DNA from: Tubiluchus corallicola
Taxonomy: Eukaryota; Priapulida; Priapulimorpha; Priapulimorphida; Tubiluchidae
Assembly (NCBI GenBank): GCA_030141605.1
Contig: JAQGDQ010000126.1
Span: 62,001-126,000 of the forward strand
Direction: 5' to 3'
DNA: 64,000 nucleotides
Made by a program: the position numbers and the translations under genes. Each line of letters starts with the position of its first letter. Position 1 is the first letter of the stretch. Under the pieces are notes generated by a model. The model searched no databases and was not told the DNA's origin. It worked only from the letters and a program-made list of their open reading frames with translations. Positions 1-12,429 of this stretch are shown here, one piece after another.

Positions 1-29
1 AATAATAATAATAATAATAATAATAATAG
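1..29. repeat. (AAT)n microsatellite, cut by window edge
   Basis: The window opens inside an uninterrupted AAT/TTA trinucleotide run. Similar runs recur at 6.5 kb and 17.6 kb, so this motif is common in the genome. Confidence 0.95.
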
Positions 30-661
30 TAAAACGATGACAAAAACAACAACAACAATACTAATAAGATGAAGAAACGCTTTATTTCACGGCGATAAGC
101 AATTTTTATATAATATTGTCGATAAAGAGCTATTACTGTTTATAATATTTATGTAAAATAAACTTATCTTTGTCTTATCTTATTCTGTCTTGCACACAAA
201 TCCACATAAGCACAATAAAAAATTCACAAACATAAGTACACAACGCATACAAGAACACGTTCCAACAATTACGGGACCCTTTTTAAGCTTATTTTTGAAA
301 GAAAATAATTTATAACAAATACTACTAAGTGTTTATCACAATGTAGGTTGAATGTCAATTCTTACTAAAATTAATCCGTATCTTTCAATTTAGAATCGCG
401 AATAGCTGAAATTTTATAAATATACATGAAACAGCCGGCCTCTAGGAATGAGAGCAACATGTCTATAAATATAATTAATTAACAATTTCTTAACTTCCGT
501 GTCTCCGGTTTTGTTAAAATATAAACTGATCGACAACACACATAGATCGGAATTCTGGGACAATATCTGACATTTGGCTTAAGAACCCAGTCATTTCTTA
601 GCAGTAAACACTACATTGTATACTGAAGTGAATTTACCTTTTACGTTGCCATTCTTACACA
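30..661. other. Non-coding, AT-rich
   Basis: I see no coding segment on either strand. The last bases form a possible splice acceptor (TTCTTACACAG) before the open segment at 663. Confidence 0.6.
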
Positions 662-662
662 G

Positions 663-982
663 TGTACGTTTTCTCGTATCAACAGGATGTTACATATGCA
701 CGTAATAAGTGTGCACAGACAATTGACAGCCGGACAGGCGCACTAACGCTAGAGAAGCCAAGTTCTTGCAGAGCAGAGGTAATTAACATTGGTGAACCAG
801 TGCGTAAACGGTGGTTTAATCAGAACGTGCAATTACGAATTTACGAAAAACTGAAGAAACGTTTCAGCACACGCAAAAGATTTTCATTAAACTTTAATAA
901 GCATCAGGCGATTAAACTCAAGGCAATTCAACAACAGAAAAGTGAGAAGCATTTAAACCAGAGATTTCTATCACATAGGTAA
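663..982 (+). CDS. Possible terminal exon of an unrecognised gene
   Basis: An open segment of about 105 codons runs from a plausible 3' splice site (TTCTTACACAG, ending at 662) to a TAG stop at 980-982, with an AATAAA 14 bases further on. It has no internal ATG near its start, so if it is coding it is the last exon of a gene whose earlier exons lie left of the window. The peptide is strongly basic (repeated KR, RKR and KK pairs) in its second half and has two cysteines in its first half. I recognise no domain. Base composition is less AT-rich than its flanks, which mildly favours coding. It could equally be a chance open frame or a remnant of a repeat. Confidence 0.25.
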
Positions 983-995
983 GAACTATGGACTG

Positions 996-1001
996 AATAA
1001 A
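996..1001 (+). promoter_or_regulatory. Possible polyadenylation signal AATAAA
   Basis: AATAAA lies 14 bases after the stop of the open segment 663-982. It is the right distance and strand for a 3' UTR signal, but the hexamer is common in such AT-rich DNA. Confidence 0.25.
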
Positions 1002-2557
1002 AGCATTAATATCGACGCGAAAATGTTTCTTCAAAATGCAAATTACACAGAATACTATTGCTTTGCTATTTAATTTATTCATAATTATAATCTAAGACGA
1101 CGCAGCGGACGAAACCTTCATCGGATTTTTTTGTTTTCGCTATTACACAGCTAAGAAAGATTAAGATTATGAGTAAGAGTAATGTCGCACCAGGAGTAAT
1201 AGTAAAAAAGATCACTGTGATGGTTCAGGTTAGGAGGAACACAGTAACCGAAAACCACCTTTTGATGTTGAGTGTGCCGAAAGGTGTATGCTGATTATTT
1301 ATGCTAGCTTTATGACATGTTTATTAAATGTTCACTGGAATGAATATTTTCTTTGTTAATTTTTCTAAATAATATATGGGTTGTTTTCCTTTCATTGGTT
1401 AACGACATTTTATCTGACTAGTAAGATACTATTTAATGACATGTAACAACAAATTTAACAAGATTCCAAATATTCAAAAAACGACAATGAGCATCAACGG
1501 AAAACCCCTTCCCCCGAATATTGGCGATCTACCTTAGTTCTGCTGAGTGTTCACTGGCGATACAACAGCACACCCTGACAATCACAGCTTACAGATTTTT
1601 GCATGAAAGTGTCGCACAGACGAACATGGTGAACATTTAACATCCACGTAAATGATAACAGGATCCCTGCGGCAAAGGAAACAGACATCATACTCCTCGA
1701 GTGAATCTGACCACTTTACAGTCTACCATCCCTATCGTGTTAAACAAGCAAACGGTTAATAACAGTTATGGTTACAACAGTAATAACGTTACGTCTTTCT
1801 GTGATTGCTAACGTCTCCTCGGGTCCGTGAAACTTGCACCAGAACTCGGGACCACATCACATGTCATGACATCAAACTGAGACAGGATACAAGATGGAAG
1901 ATACTTAACGTGTAGACGTACCCCAGTTTAACACAGAAAACCACTCTCTACTGTTACGAGGCATAAAATTGGAAGGTAAAAAAATCCAGGTCACACTGTT
2001 AACGTGAATATATGCAACGTAACTTTATGCGCGAATATCTCTCTAGATGTAATACTCGTGTACTTACCTAAGTGACCTAGTTAACAGAGGTAGTAATTTA
2101 TAAAATCAAAATGTGATTTAGTAAAACATTAAATTAAATTAAAAAGGAAAAAGAAAACTAAAATTTTATCTCTTTGTCATCAGCCTGCCTTATCAATGCC
2201 AACAAGTTATGTGCACGGGTATTAGGCTAGTGATTCCCTACATTACCATAACATCACAATCACTAAAATTCAAAGAACTGTGGTAGTTTTTGAATAAACC
2301 TATCGGTAGGTAACATGTTTAAACTCTCAGTCAAGAATCTGATGTCATGGTGATGTCACAATGACCTCATGCATGAGCTCATAATGAGATCAAAATCACG
2401 AACTTATACGCATTATGTGGTAGTTGCTTTTTGATGGATAAATGATTAAAAGAACAAATAAAAAGAACAAATATTAAGCGCATGCAAATATGCAAATGCT
2501 TGTTAACAAGCTAGTGACTAGTTGATCGACTTACTGACTGACTGACACACACACCCA

Positions 2558-2589
<32 letters not shown>

Positions 2590-3280
2590 CACAGACACAC
2601 GCACACACGCACGCACACATACTTTCAATACTAAACACTGTTAAAGGCAAATGCGTCTGGTGCAAAACTATAAACTACTAATGCATAAAATTAAAACTAA
2701 AGCAATTAATACATATACATTACAATATACACATAATACGTAATACATAAAACAATACATTGGTACAATACAATAACAATACATAATAAATGTAAGAGAA
2801 AATTTTCATCAATATCACCAATATATACAATGCATTCGTATACAATACCTAACGAAAAATACTTGTACTGCTTGCCGTTTTAATTACGAATTATGAGTTG
2901 CGAATTTATAATTTTTCTCTTTCAGTTATCGGGGAAGTGGGTATACAAGTAGTAGTAGCAGTTTTTACTGACTAATTTTTTTACAACATAACATATGTTT
3001 AACAATGTTGCGGTAATATAGAATTAGTCCGCAGAGTTTACAACATTATAGTACACGACATCCAAACACAGCTTCACTATTAAACTATTAATTCATACAA
3101 GGTAATTTAACTATATACACACTATTCAAACACTTTCAGAAAAAGATAACAAATTTCAAATGCTTTTTACAAGACAATATTGAGGTAAATGATTTGAAGT
3201 CCACAACGGTAAACTGGGTTCATAAGTGATCAGTTTGAGGACAGCTCATTTATTCTTCCTTATTCTAGAACTGAGGACAG
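1002..3280. other. Non-coding, no gene seen
   Basis: There is no open frame of note on either strand. The only distinct structure is the CA/CACG tract at 2544-2620. The region beyond about 3.2 kb may already be 3' sequence of the adjoining minus-strand LINE. Confidence 0.6.
2544..2620. repeat. (CA)n/(CACG)n microsatellite
   Basis: An alternating CA tract interspersed with CACG units, preceded by short ACTG repeats. Purine-pyrimidine alternation of this kind can adopt Z-DNA. Confidence 0.9.
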
Positions 3281-3281
3281 T

Positions 3282-4440
3282 TCTTCAGTTTGTGTGGATC
3301 CGGATGGGCATAGTCTTTGTTCTCGGGTTGGCGGCTCTACCGTCCTGTTTCAATTTTCAAACTACGTAATTGTAGACGCAGTCGAGTGAAAGCCATTCGA
3401 TATAATTCGAAGGTTTCTTGAGTAATTAGGGGTGGTTCGAGTGTAGGATTCATTTGACAATATGTAACTCGCTTTGAGGAATTGCTGTTTTTTTACTGAA
3501 TTAGTCAGGTTAAGTCTTTCAGCACTTGCCAAATCTTGAATGTCACACAACGTCAGGCGAGACAAACAACTAGCCAAGGGCGAGTTCATTAATAGAGCAA
3601 GAGCAAAGCATTTAACACTGGTTCATATTTTTCCGGATTAGCTATCAAAGTCTTCCACAATTTGGCCTGTCGTATTTTCAGCCATGTCCTAAAGCTCAGG
3701 TAGTCAGACTCTATGTACACCAAATCATTACAAGTAGATGTTTCCACTTCCAGTAAGGATTTTATTAATTCCAGGTAAAGTGCTTGTGGAATTCCACGCT
3801 TCAGCACTGTAGAAAACTCCTGCTAATAGAGCACAGTCAAGAACTTTTTCCTTCACAACGTATGGAAAATCATTATTTTTCTGTACGAATGCATAAAATT
3901 TTAGTACCTGCACTTGTTTTTCTTCTTCATGCCTTGTAAACAAAGTTTTGCTCTTCGGGTCTGCAGTGATCAGAGCACCTAAATATATATAATGAAACGT
4001 ATTTTGAACTGTTAACCCGTTTACACATAGAGTTTGTCGGTCCGCATCAATTCCGTTGATCACCATAAATTTAGTTTTTATCGCTTTCACATTCATTCCG
4101 TACTCAGAACAGAAATGAATTAGTATTTCAAGTTTTTCCATGCACTTTTGTTCGATTACTAGCAAAAATTGCGGTATCATCCATGTAAAGAAGATCGCGG
4201 AAATTTCTCAACCACCCGTCTTCACCCGACGCTTTCAAAGCACGCACAAGTTGATTTATGTAAATGCAAAAAAGTAGACAAGAGCTGTGTATGATCCCTG
4301 TTTGACTCTACAATTGTAAAAAAAAACTATTCTACCCCGATCACGTTTTCCGCTGTGGTGCACATGCGTGCAACTACTTTTCTTTGCCCTGTCCACTGTG
4401 TCATATACCTTCTCAAAATCAGTATACAAAATAAACAAAC
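3282..4440 (-). mobile_element. LINE A: reverse transcriptase and C-terminal region (broken)
   Basis: On the minus strand, pieces in different frames give a non-LTR reverse transcriptase in the right order. Motif A reads YTDFEKVYDTVDR near 4390-4425. A motif B-like VKQG...ALVYFF follows. The catalytic box LYMDDTAIFASN is at about 4150-4190. After a frameshift there is the thumb (FHYIYLGALITADPKSKTLF) and a C-terminal tail to about 3362. The YMDD active site is intact, but at least two frameshifts and several stops separate the pieces, so it is a dead copy. It continues upstream (higher coordinates) into the endonuclease and ORF1 pieces below. I cannot assign the LINE clade. Confidence 0.85.
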
Positions 4441-4790
4441 TTTTTCTTCGATTTGGCAGCTGCTTCTATTATGAGTCTCAAAGCTATCACCTGTTCAACC
4501 GAACCTCTACCACATTGTGCACCGGTTTACTCTGTATCTGGGCATACCCACAACTTTAGTCGTTCATTTATAAGACTGTCATACAGTTTGCACAGTGAAT
4601 GTACCGAACTAATTTCTCGGTAATTTTCTGCACACAGATGCACACAAGTTCAGCAAGTCCCACTCAACGGGAATTGGTCCTTTCAAAAAGACAGTGTTTA
4701 AAAGGTGAAGTGCGACTGCTATGCATTCCATAGGTAGGTATTTAAACCACGAGTCTGCACTAAGTCGGGTCCTACACCTTTAAAGTTTAT

Positions 4791-5830
4791 TCATCTCCAA
4801 AACTTCCAAATCTCCTTCTCACTCTTTGCGTTTAGAATATTTTTCCATTTATCTTCTGAAGACCGAGCTATGACAGGTAGTTTCACAATTGAATTTTTTG
4901 CACAAGTATACAACATATATATCAGAGAGTCTGACAACACATTGCAATCCCAACTGAAAACATCACTAGGTACCGTGTAGTCATTTAACAATCTACAAAA
5001 GTTCACCCAGTCTAGATTTTGAGATTTGATAGGCTTCTTTGTTGTAGTCTTAACAGTAAAATGCGAATAGTCGCCTAGTCCAGCATATCTGGCTAACATG
5101 TTAGCCATTTACAAGTTGTCGGGAAGAAAAGACATTATGATCTGGGCATGATTCGACGGGAGATTAACCTCATAACTAATTTCGAAATTTACAATGCTAT
5201 TAATCAGTTCTTTCGATACTACAGCAAAGTCAATTTGTGACATCCACCTATTTTTCATTCTAAAAGTCATTCCACCATCATACTGCCGCTTGTTTGCATT
5301 TAAATGGTTAACTAGAAACTAATTGTTATTTGCACACAATGACAGGAGTTTTGGGCCGTTATTGTGCCTTGTATCTGGGTTAACAGAGTAAATGTAACCA
5401 TTTGCTCCGCCAAGCAACCTGTTTATTAACGCGACTATTGAAGTCCCCAATTAGTAGCAGGTATTGCCCCTTTTCATAGGCATTGGTAACAACACTGTGT
5501 TCATTTGTGAAATGCTAGGAGTTGAAATAGTGCGAGTCGTGAGGTGGGATATAGCAGCCGCATAACACAATATTAGGCAACTTTGCTAACGTTTATACAA
5601 ATCATGTTTTATTTATCTGTAACTACTGATGTTACCTCATTCTTCAAATTCTGTTTTACTAATACAGCTACCCCACCCAGATGACCCTCTTTAATTGAGA
5701 CCTCACTTATATACACTACAAAACAAAGTACATTAAACATCAAAGCAGTTTTACATTCATGAAAATAACGTCAAACTGCACAAGAAATTGCAAAACACTT
5801 TTGTTGCTGCACTTATTTTTCACTCCATTG
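4791..5830 (-). mobile_element. LINE A: AP endonuclease and EN-RT linker (broken)
   Basis: Minus-strand pieces read as an apurinic-like endonuclease of a LINE. A stretch ending in RWMSQIDFAVVSKELIN lies near 5180-5260, followed by LPSNHAQIM near 5140-5165, which matches the usual SDHxP/SDHA motif with Asp changed to Asn. Between 5110 and 4791 is a stop-free linker of 105 codons (ending SEKEIWKFWR) that leads to the RT. Stops and frameshifts occur between the pieces. The part between 5400 and 5830 is only weakly readable. Confidence 0.75.
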
Positions 5831-6031
5831 ATATTCCAAGACTCTACTTCAAATTGTTAGTAGTATTTACAATATTAGTCGTTACCCCACGTTTTAAAAA
5901 TTTATCCTGTTACAAGAGTAAATTACAACACCGTCACGAGTAATGCTTTTTTTGCCAGTTGATTTGTATATTGTGCCCAACGTTTTCTGGTTTACCATTT
6001 TCTTCCTTCATTTTCTGTCCCAAATCAGAGT

Positions 6032-6470
6032 TTATTTTTCGAATCTCAGGCGGTAAATCTCGCTTTGTTTAAACTTTTTTGAATCCTTTTGCTTAGCACT
6101 TTGCTTAAGAATGTGTTTAGCCAGTTCATTACTTTGGCATCTGATAATTACTGGTCGTGGTCGTGGTCGTGATGATACTGTTGTAGCTACGGCGACATTT
6201 TGTCGGGCTGCCTGCACTGATTGTGGTTGTTTGCCTAGTCTTTGCGCTGTCAGCTCACTGATCTCAACACCTAGCACTTGCATAACTGCATTTCCACTTC
6301 TCTTCTTCAGTATCAGCACCTGCAACATCGCCTTTTGGTATACCCGTAATAATAACATTGCAGCTTCGTTTTTCTAAGTCTATGTTACGAAGATATTTTT
6401 GGTGATTTTCGGCAACCATCTTGAATTCTTCACACGCCTTTTTCATTCTTTCGTTCTTTACTTGTAAGTC
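6032..6470 (-). mobile_element. LINE A: ORF1 with RRM-like segment
   Basis: Two overlapping minus-strand frames give an ORF1 of the coiled-coil/RRM type. A charged N-terminal helix (ACEEFKMVAENHQKYLRN) is followed by CNVIITGIPKGD, the typical start of the ORF1 RNA-binding fold. Then come VMQVLGVEISELTAQRLGK and RPRPVIIRCQSNELAKHILK, the basic strand typical of these proteins. A frameshift separates the first and later parts. It lies upstream of the endonuclease of LINE A on the same strand, in the expected order. The N-terminus runs into the TTA microsatellite at 6515. Confidence 0.75.
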
Positions 6471-6514
6471 AGAGATTTTTGCATTATAAGCGTTTGTGCC
6501 ATCTTTTAAGTTAG

Positions 6515-6664
<150 letters not shown>

Positions 6665-6839
6665 GTTTATTTCGCTTAAAAATATATAGCTTACAGAGAC
6701 AACAGGATATTAGTAAAACAGGTAATGGGATAGTAAAGTAACATATCTACATATTCAACTGTGTAATATCCACTCATTTCAGTACTCTTGTAATTACAAT
6801 ATACGGTGTTGCAAGAATCTATAACAGGTATCTTAAACA

Positions 6840-7668
6840 TAATCTTTAAACGAGTACTTTACCTTTAACTTTACATTTTTGTTTAGATCTACAGTACAAC
6901 CATATTTAATTATTAGTAGCATAGCTTTGGAATTCTCAATGTGCAAGACTTTGCAATTTTTCTTACAAAATTTAATTTTCGACTATCTATTAAATAATTC
7001 GCGGGCATTGTGCCACAAAAATACATTAACAATTCGACGCTTTCATTTTGTCTAAAACCGAATATTTTTCTATAAGCAGTGTTTCATTTTACCCTAATGG
7101 CATTAACTTCATTGTTTGATATACTCCCAATTTCGCATCCGTATAACAAAATTGGTAGACAATATGTATTGATCAGAGTCTAAGCTACTATGTCATTACG
7201 ATTATCACTTGACAGAATATTATTCACGGAACCAAAAAATTCCATTTTTAATCTTGAAACATCAATAGAGAAACAATCACTTGTCAAAATATCGCAACCC
7301 AGATAGTTTACTGTCTGTTTCCAGATCAGCTGTCTACCGCAAAAACAGATTACACCCTCTCCAGTAAAGTTTTTGCCAAAATAAAGAACACATGTTTTGT
7401 TCGGATTAAATGAGATACTCAATTCTATATTAATTTCACAAGTTTTGAGCATTTCACGCAAGTGTCTACATGACCCTGACAACAAGGTAGTGTCATCAGC
7501 ATACATGACAGTGCCTATAAAATTATCTGCCACATAACAACCATAACCAGTTGAACGCAATTGACATATAAGGTCGTCCGTATGTACAGCATATAAAATA
7601 GGTGATAACACACCACCTTGTCTGACACCTGTTTTTATACAAAATTGGGTGTATTCTGATCTTGCCAT
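6840..7668 (-). mobile_element. LINE B: reverse transcriptase, part
   Basis: A minus-strand stop-free frame (7180-7668, 162 codons) encodes the centre of a LINE reverse transcriptase. Motif B is GVRQGGVLSPILYAV, the catalytic box is VMYADDTTLLSGS, then SISFNPNKTCVLYFG and the thumb motif VNYLGCDI. Downstream to about 6840 further RT and C-terminal sequence seems present in broken frames. The YADD active site is intact. The reading frame overlaps the preceding endonuclease piece in another frame, which indicates a deletion: the RT N-terminal part (motifs 0-2a and A) is missing between 7668 and the endonuclease. Confidence 0.88.
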
Positions 7669-8495
7669 TTGACAAAGCCCATAAGTTTACTATACCAGTT
7701 CATTAACACTTTAACAAATATTTTGAGAACCCGTTTATCTAGCAGTACATTATCAACGTTTATGAACAGTTCATTCGGAAGGTGATCTGATAGATTATCA
7801 CTATCATTTAAAACCCTCATATTATCTAGATTATATTTCAATCGTTGTGAGCAAATTATATGATCAATATATGTGTAGTGGCCTAAAGTCTCATTACAAT
7901 ATGTATAACCGTTAGGTACAATATTGTCTTCCCACACTAAGTCATTTGATCTTACAAATTCTGAAAGAAGTTTCTGATTACATGACGCTCGATAAATTTC
8001 CGTATTAAAGTCGCCTGCAATTAAAAACTCGCAGTTATTTTATCTGTCTATTAGGTCTTGTACCACAGCTAAAACTTCCTCATACTCAGGATACTCTGTA
8101 ATATTTGCATCACTCTCCTATGGCATATATGCGGCAATTATAATAATGTATCGATGGCCAATTACATTGTCCAACTTTATTGCTAAGCAGCGACTACTTT
8201 CAGTTTTCACTGTTTTAACATACCTTACTATATTTTTTCTATAAAATATTGCAACTCAGCCATATATTCAGCCTCTAAGTGTTTTCATTTCTAAACTTTC
8301 ATACATAGCAGACACTCTATTAACGAAATGTGCTGACAACAATTTATCTAACTTTGTTAACTTTTCATTTGTTAACCAATGTTCTTGACACGCTACGATA
8401 TCATGTTGCGATAATAAATTTTGCAGGTATACATGGTTTTTATTATAACCATGCATATTAACCAAGTACAATGATAGATGATTCGTATCCCCCAT
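7635..8495 (-). mobile_element. LINE B: AP endonuclease (broken)
   Basis: Minus strand. The N-terminal piece (8268-8495) reads SLYLVNMHGYNKNHVYLQNL and DIVACQEHWLTNEKL, the typical first strand and the catalytic QE(H)W motif of LINE endonucleases. The C-terminal piece (7635-7937) reads YIDHIICSQ and DNLSDHLPN, matching the DH(I) and SDHLP motifs. Between them, at 7938-8267, a GDFN-like segment is present but interrupted. A frameshift joins the C-terminal piece to the RT piece. Confidence 0.85.
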
Positions 8496-8499
8496 GAAG

Positions 8500-9045
8500 T
8501 GCTTCTTTTGTCTGCATTATTTCACGTTTGCCTGTCCTCCACAGCTGCAGAGCGTTGTTCCCGGGGCTTAAAAACCCTCCTCCGTATTGCAACATGTTCG
8601 GGCCACAAGTCAGGATCAATTATATCATCTTTATATTTCTCCTCACACCGTATGCGCGCCGATACAGACCCTTTATTTTAGACGCAATCATGTAGCATTG
8701 ATCTATCTTGTTGTCGTTTTCTTTCAAGTAACTAATAAGCTCATCTTTTGTTGTATCAGCCTGTATGTTTATTCTCAACTTTTTATTTTCTGTTCTCACT
8801 TGTGTAATCTCCGTTTTTAACTTTGAAATTTATTTTGTAACTCTGCCTGCAAAACGAGAACGCATTTCAATTGTCAAGTTTTGTATAGCGTCATTCACGT
8901 TTGCTAAAGAAATCTCTTCTTGTTGTGGGTTAAATACAGGTTTCTCGGCACACGGGTCACATAACATTTGCCCGTTGCCTCTTATTACTAAAGTAGGCTG
9001 TTTTGTCTCGCACTGTTGGCAATTTTTCTGTTGGACATGATGTTA
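8500..9045 (-). mobile_element. LINE B: ORF1 with CxxC...CxxC zinc motif
   Basis: On the minus strand near 8880-9040 a frame reads CQQCETKQP...GQMLCDPCAE, a CxxC-x17-CxxC zinc-binding pair. It is followed by a helical stretch (LANVNDAIQNLTIEMRS) and, after a stop, a coiled-coil-like segment (KLKTEITQVRTENKKL). This is the layout of LINE ORF1 proteins that carry a PHD-like or zinc-ribbon finger before a coiled coil. It lies directly upstream of the LINE B endonuclease on the same strand. Several stops make it non-functional. Confidence 0.7.
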
Positions 9046-9189
9046 ATTAGTCTTTTGTTGCAATACTGGCCTTCGAAATGGTATTTCAAAGTTTAGTGTC
9101 CATACAATTGCGGCTGATCACTTGACTATATTCGTATTCTCACTATACAGACGTATTGTCTGTATTATATACAGACAAAATTTGAATTA

Positions 9190-11000
9190 AAAAAGTTAAG
9201 GTCATTTACATGAGTTGTTTTTTTAAATCTACTTGGCTGTGTTGTTTCAGTTTCTTTTTAAAGATAGCTAGTGATTCTGATTGTTTTATAATACATGGGA
9301 GGGAGTTCCATAGATAAATTGCTTGTTTGCTTAGTGAATATTGTTTGCATGAATTTGCTTTAGGTTATTTAGGCCTAACCAAAGCCTTTGACACGTTAGA
9401 TTATGATGTTCTTCTCATAAATTGAAAAATTATAGCCTAAATAAGCATGCAATAGTATTTTTAGAAAGTTACTTAAGTTGATATTGAAATTAAACGTGTT
9501 ACGGCGTTTAAATTTCTCGGGATAGTCATCGATGAACATTTGTCTTGGTCTGCTTATGCAGATGTCTTAAATATTAAAGTGTGGTAGTCTCGCTGAGATT
9601 CTAATATGGGGATTTTCATTAAAGTTCTTAAAGTTGTTCGTTCAACCATAAAAAGTAGGCATTACTAATGTTTTGTATATGAGAATTTCTGTGTGTTGTC
9701 AATTGTCCTCTAACTTTGCGTAGATACGCTATACTAGTTGCCATCTTTTCGTGGATTTGATTAAAGTGTTCATGCCAATTTAGTTTGTTATCTACAGTTA
9801 CGCCTAAGAAATTGACAGTGTCTGCTTGTTCTATATTGTCGTTACCAACTTTTAAACTACTACTTCTGTTATCACTTTTTCACTATTCATTTTTAGACCG
9901 TGGTAATTAAAGGCAGAAATGATGTTTTCTATATCTTGTTGTAGTTTGCGTTTAACTGCTATTGGATTTTTGTGTGCTGCATAAATAGTGATATTGTCTG
10001 CATAATTGTGTTATACCAGAATTCTGTAAAATGTGCTCATTTTATTCACATAAAGGCAGAACAACAGATGTTCTAGAATTGTTTCTTTTAGGAACGTCTT
10101 TTTGATTAGAGCTGATTTTATTATTTATAAGTAAACTTTCGATTTGAGATTGACTATTTTTATATCTGTTAATGACGTTATTTATTAATTGGCATTTTTG
10201 TTTAGACGCCGTTGCATCCTTATATTGTTTACTATAGTGCTTATTTTTTTAAAGCGTTATTACGATTATTAAACTTGTTTTTTGCTTGTTTGTATTTTTT
10301 GCATACTTCTTTGTTTTTTGTGTGTAACCATGTAAATTACATTTTTGTTTTGTCTAAGAATTTCGAATTAAATGTGGTGCCCTAGAAGAACTTGATGACT
10401 AACAAAATAATCATCGACTGGGTTCTCTTAATCATCATTTCCTGCGGATGAACAAATAGAAAAGATTGGAAGTCAGTAGCTAATAAGAAATTGAACTTAT
10501 AGGAGTGCCGTGGTAAATGCTAAAAGTTTAAATATTATTGCTTAAATTTATGCTGCCTCCTTACACTTTTCGGTCCTTCTTGTGCTTGATAGCCTTAAGC
10601 ATGTGAAACCGTTTATCCGCTCCTGATCGTTTATGTTATGATTTTCTGGATAAGTTTGCAATTCGTTATTTATAACCTTGGCGAATAGTTTGCTCAGACA
10701 GCTAGAAATTGCAGTATCGCGATAATAGTTTGGGTCTGAATTAACTCAGGAGTTGTATAATGGCACTACTGGACTTTCTGACTAGTTTAATGGATATATG
10801 ATAAGTAAATGCGTTTAAACAATTTTGTGTTGTTTGGTGCTAGGACATTTATAGTATATTTTATAATTTCGTCAGAGATGACATCGTAAGAACTGTTGTT
10901 TTATTATTTTTTAGAAAATTAGCTGCCGGAATAACTTTTTGCCGGGTGATTTTGAAATATAATTCATTCAATATGGGTGAGATTTCAGGCGAGTGTTGGG
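9190..11000 (-). mobile_element. LINE C remnants, minus strand, rearranged
   Basis: Several minus-strand pieces of a LINE reverse transcriptase are readable. DPNYYRDTAISSCLSKLFAK (RT motif 1) lies near 10640-10740. A lysine-rich linker (KNKEVCKKYKQAKNKFNNRN) is near 10250-10320. The active-site region NYADNITIY is at 9993-10007 and onward. The thumb reads VNFLGVTVDNKLNWHEHF near 9740-9830, and the tail YLWNSLP...FKKKLKQH is near 9220-9330. The linker normally precedes motif 1, so its position points to rearrangement or more than one copy. The active site is YADN, not YADD. Many stops are present. Confidence 0.75.
9361..9560 (+). mobile_element. Plus-strand LINE RT scrap inside LINE C
   Basis: Plus-strand reading gives LTKAFDTLDYDVLL (RT motif A) near 9370-9410. 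It then jumps to RVTAFKFLGIVIDEHLSWS (thumb) near 9490-9545, so the RT centre is deleted. It sits between the thumb and the tail of minus-strand LINE C, which suggests a nested insertion. Confidence 0.65.
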
Positions 11001-12425
11001 CAGAGAGCTGGTGCGAGTCATTCCAGTTTAATAAATTCTTATAGAGGGGGCGAGATGGCCTACTTCAGTTTTACAATGTATACATAATGCCAGGATTAAT
11101 AAATAACCCTACGTCTATGTTAAATGACAGTAAAACCTTTTTTCTGTAGGTGATCTGCAATAAATATTATTAAATAAATACATTTAATTTTTGCTTTTAC
11201 CCTGGCTAAGTTGGGCGACAGTAGTCCTTCTCGCACAGTCTAGTTGCTGTCTGACTATACGATTTTAGAAAGCTTGCTTGAAAGAATGGAAATGTGGAAA
11301 AGTTGGGGAACTTGTTGGATTTCAACCAGAACTAGGGAGGACTCGCTTACAAGATGAGCGCCATAAGTATTAGTCTACCAGTGTTCATGACAGATCTTAT
11401 TTCAATCATTCTGATTGGCCTTTAGCTATTTTTGCTTTTTCGAAAATGAAATTAGTATTCCCAGTTAACTCTTATAGGTAGTGGGTGAGATGGGCGACCA
11501 TCCATCTTTCTCACTGGTTGCCGTGTGAAACATAAAATGATATGACAATGAGTGAAGGTAATATACACAGATTTTCTTTAATAATATTCTGTTTTAAATG
11601 TTAACAGTTTATTGTTTAATACAGTAATTCTGTTAAATGTTAGACTTAAGCCTTAAAAGTGCTTTCATTAGACATGACAAAGATTTATAACCAGAAGTTC
11701 GCCTGTTTTAATCTAAATCAGGGCTTCACAATTGATTAAAATAACAACTTATTTTATATTCAGTTCAATTTCAAGGTAACCTAAAAGTAACACAGTGACA
11801 ACTGAGACCTATGTCACTAGAAAGTCACTTGCATCAATCTAAATTAGGCCTACAGAAATGCCTAAGACCATACAATTTATCCATTTGAAGCTTACAACAT
11901 TTATCGTAAAAATAGGTCCCAGTTTTGACGGTGTCAATACCAGCACATACCGAGCTTTTGCGTTTCATGTCACTTTTCACTAAGTGTTCAGCATCCACAT
12001 TTACTGCCACAATACTGTCATTCCCAATTCACCATGCAGTGTCCAGTGTCCCGAATTACTGAACTTCATGAATGAACAACTTGATTTCTTGGTTTTTAGA
12101 CACTATTTGCCAAGAGAATGGTGTTTAAAGATAGGCCTACATCTGTCAGAGAAGTTTTGCGAGGGCTGCTTGTGAAAATGGCAATCGATCCTCTTCGCCT
12201 ATAATTGATTTTGTTAATCCAAGTGACTGAAGAGGTTGCGGCACAGGTCTTACCATTTCAGGTGAAACATAACGTTCTTCAAAATAATAATGATAGTGAG
12301 GTCCTAGAAGATACCCCAGGCATACCAACATCTGCAATAGATGGCTGTGACACATACATAGGTGAAGTTGAAGGTTCTGAATTATAACCAGATATGCTAC
12401 ATCTATAACCGGCTGCAGTTAGCGG
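11001..12425. other. Non-coding, no gene seen
   Basis: AT-rich with no convincing coding frame. Small overlapping open frames near 12.0-12.4 kb occur on both strands and have no recognisable motif. Part may be 5' sequence of LINE D. Confidence 0.5.
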
Positions 12426-12429
12426 CTGC

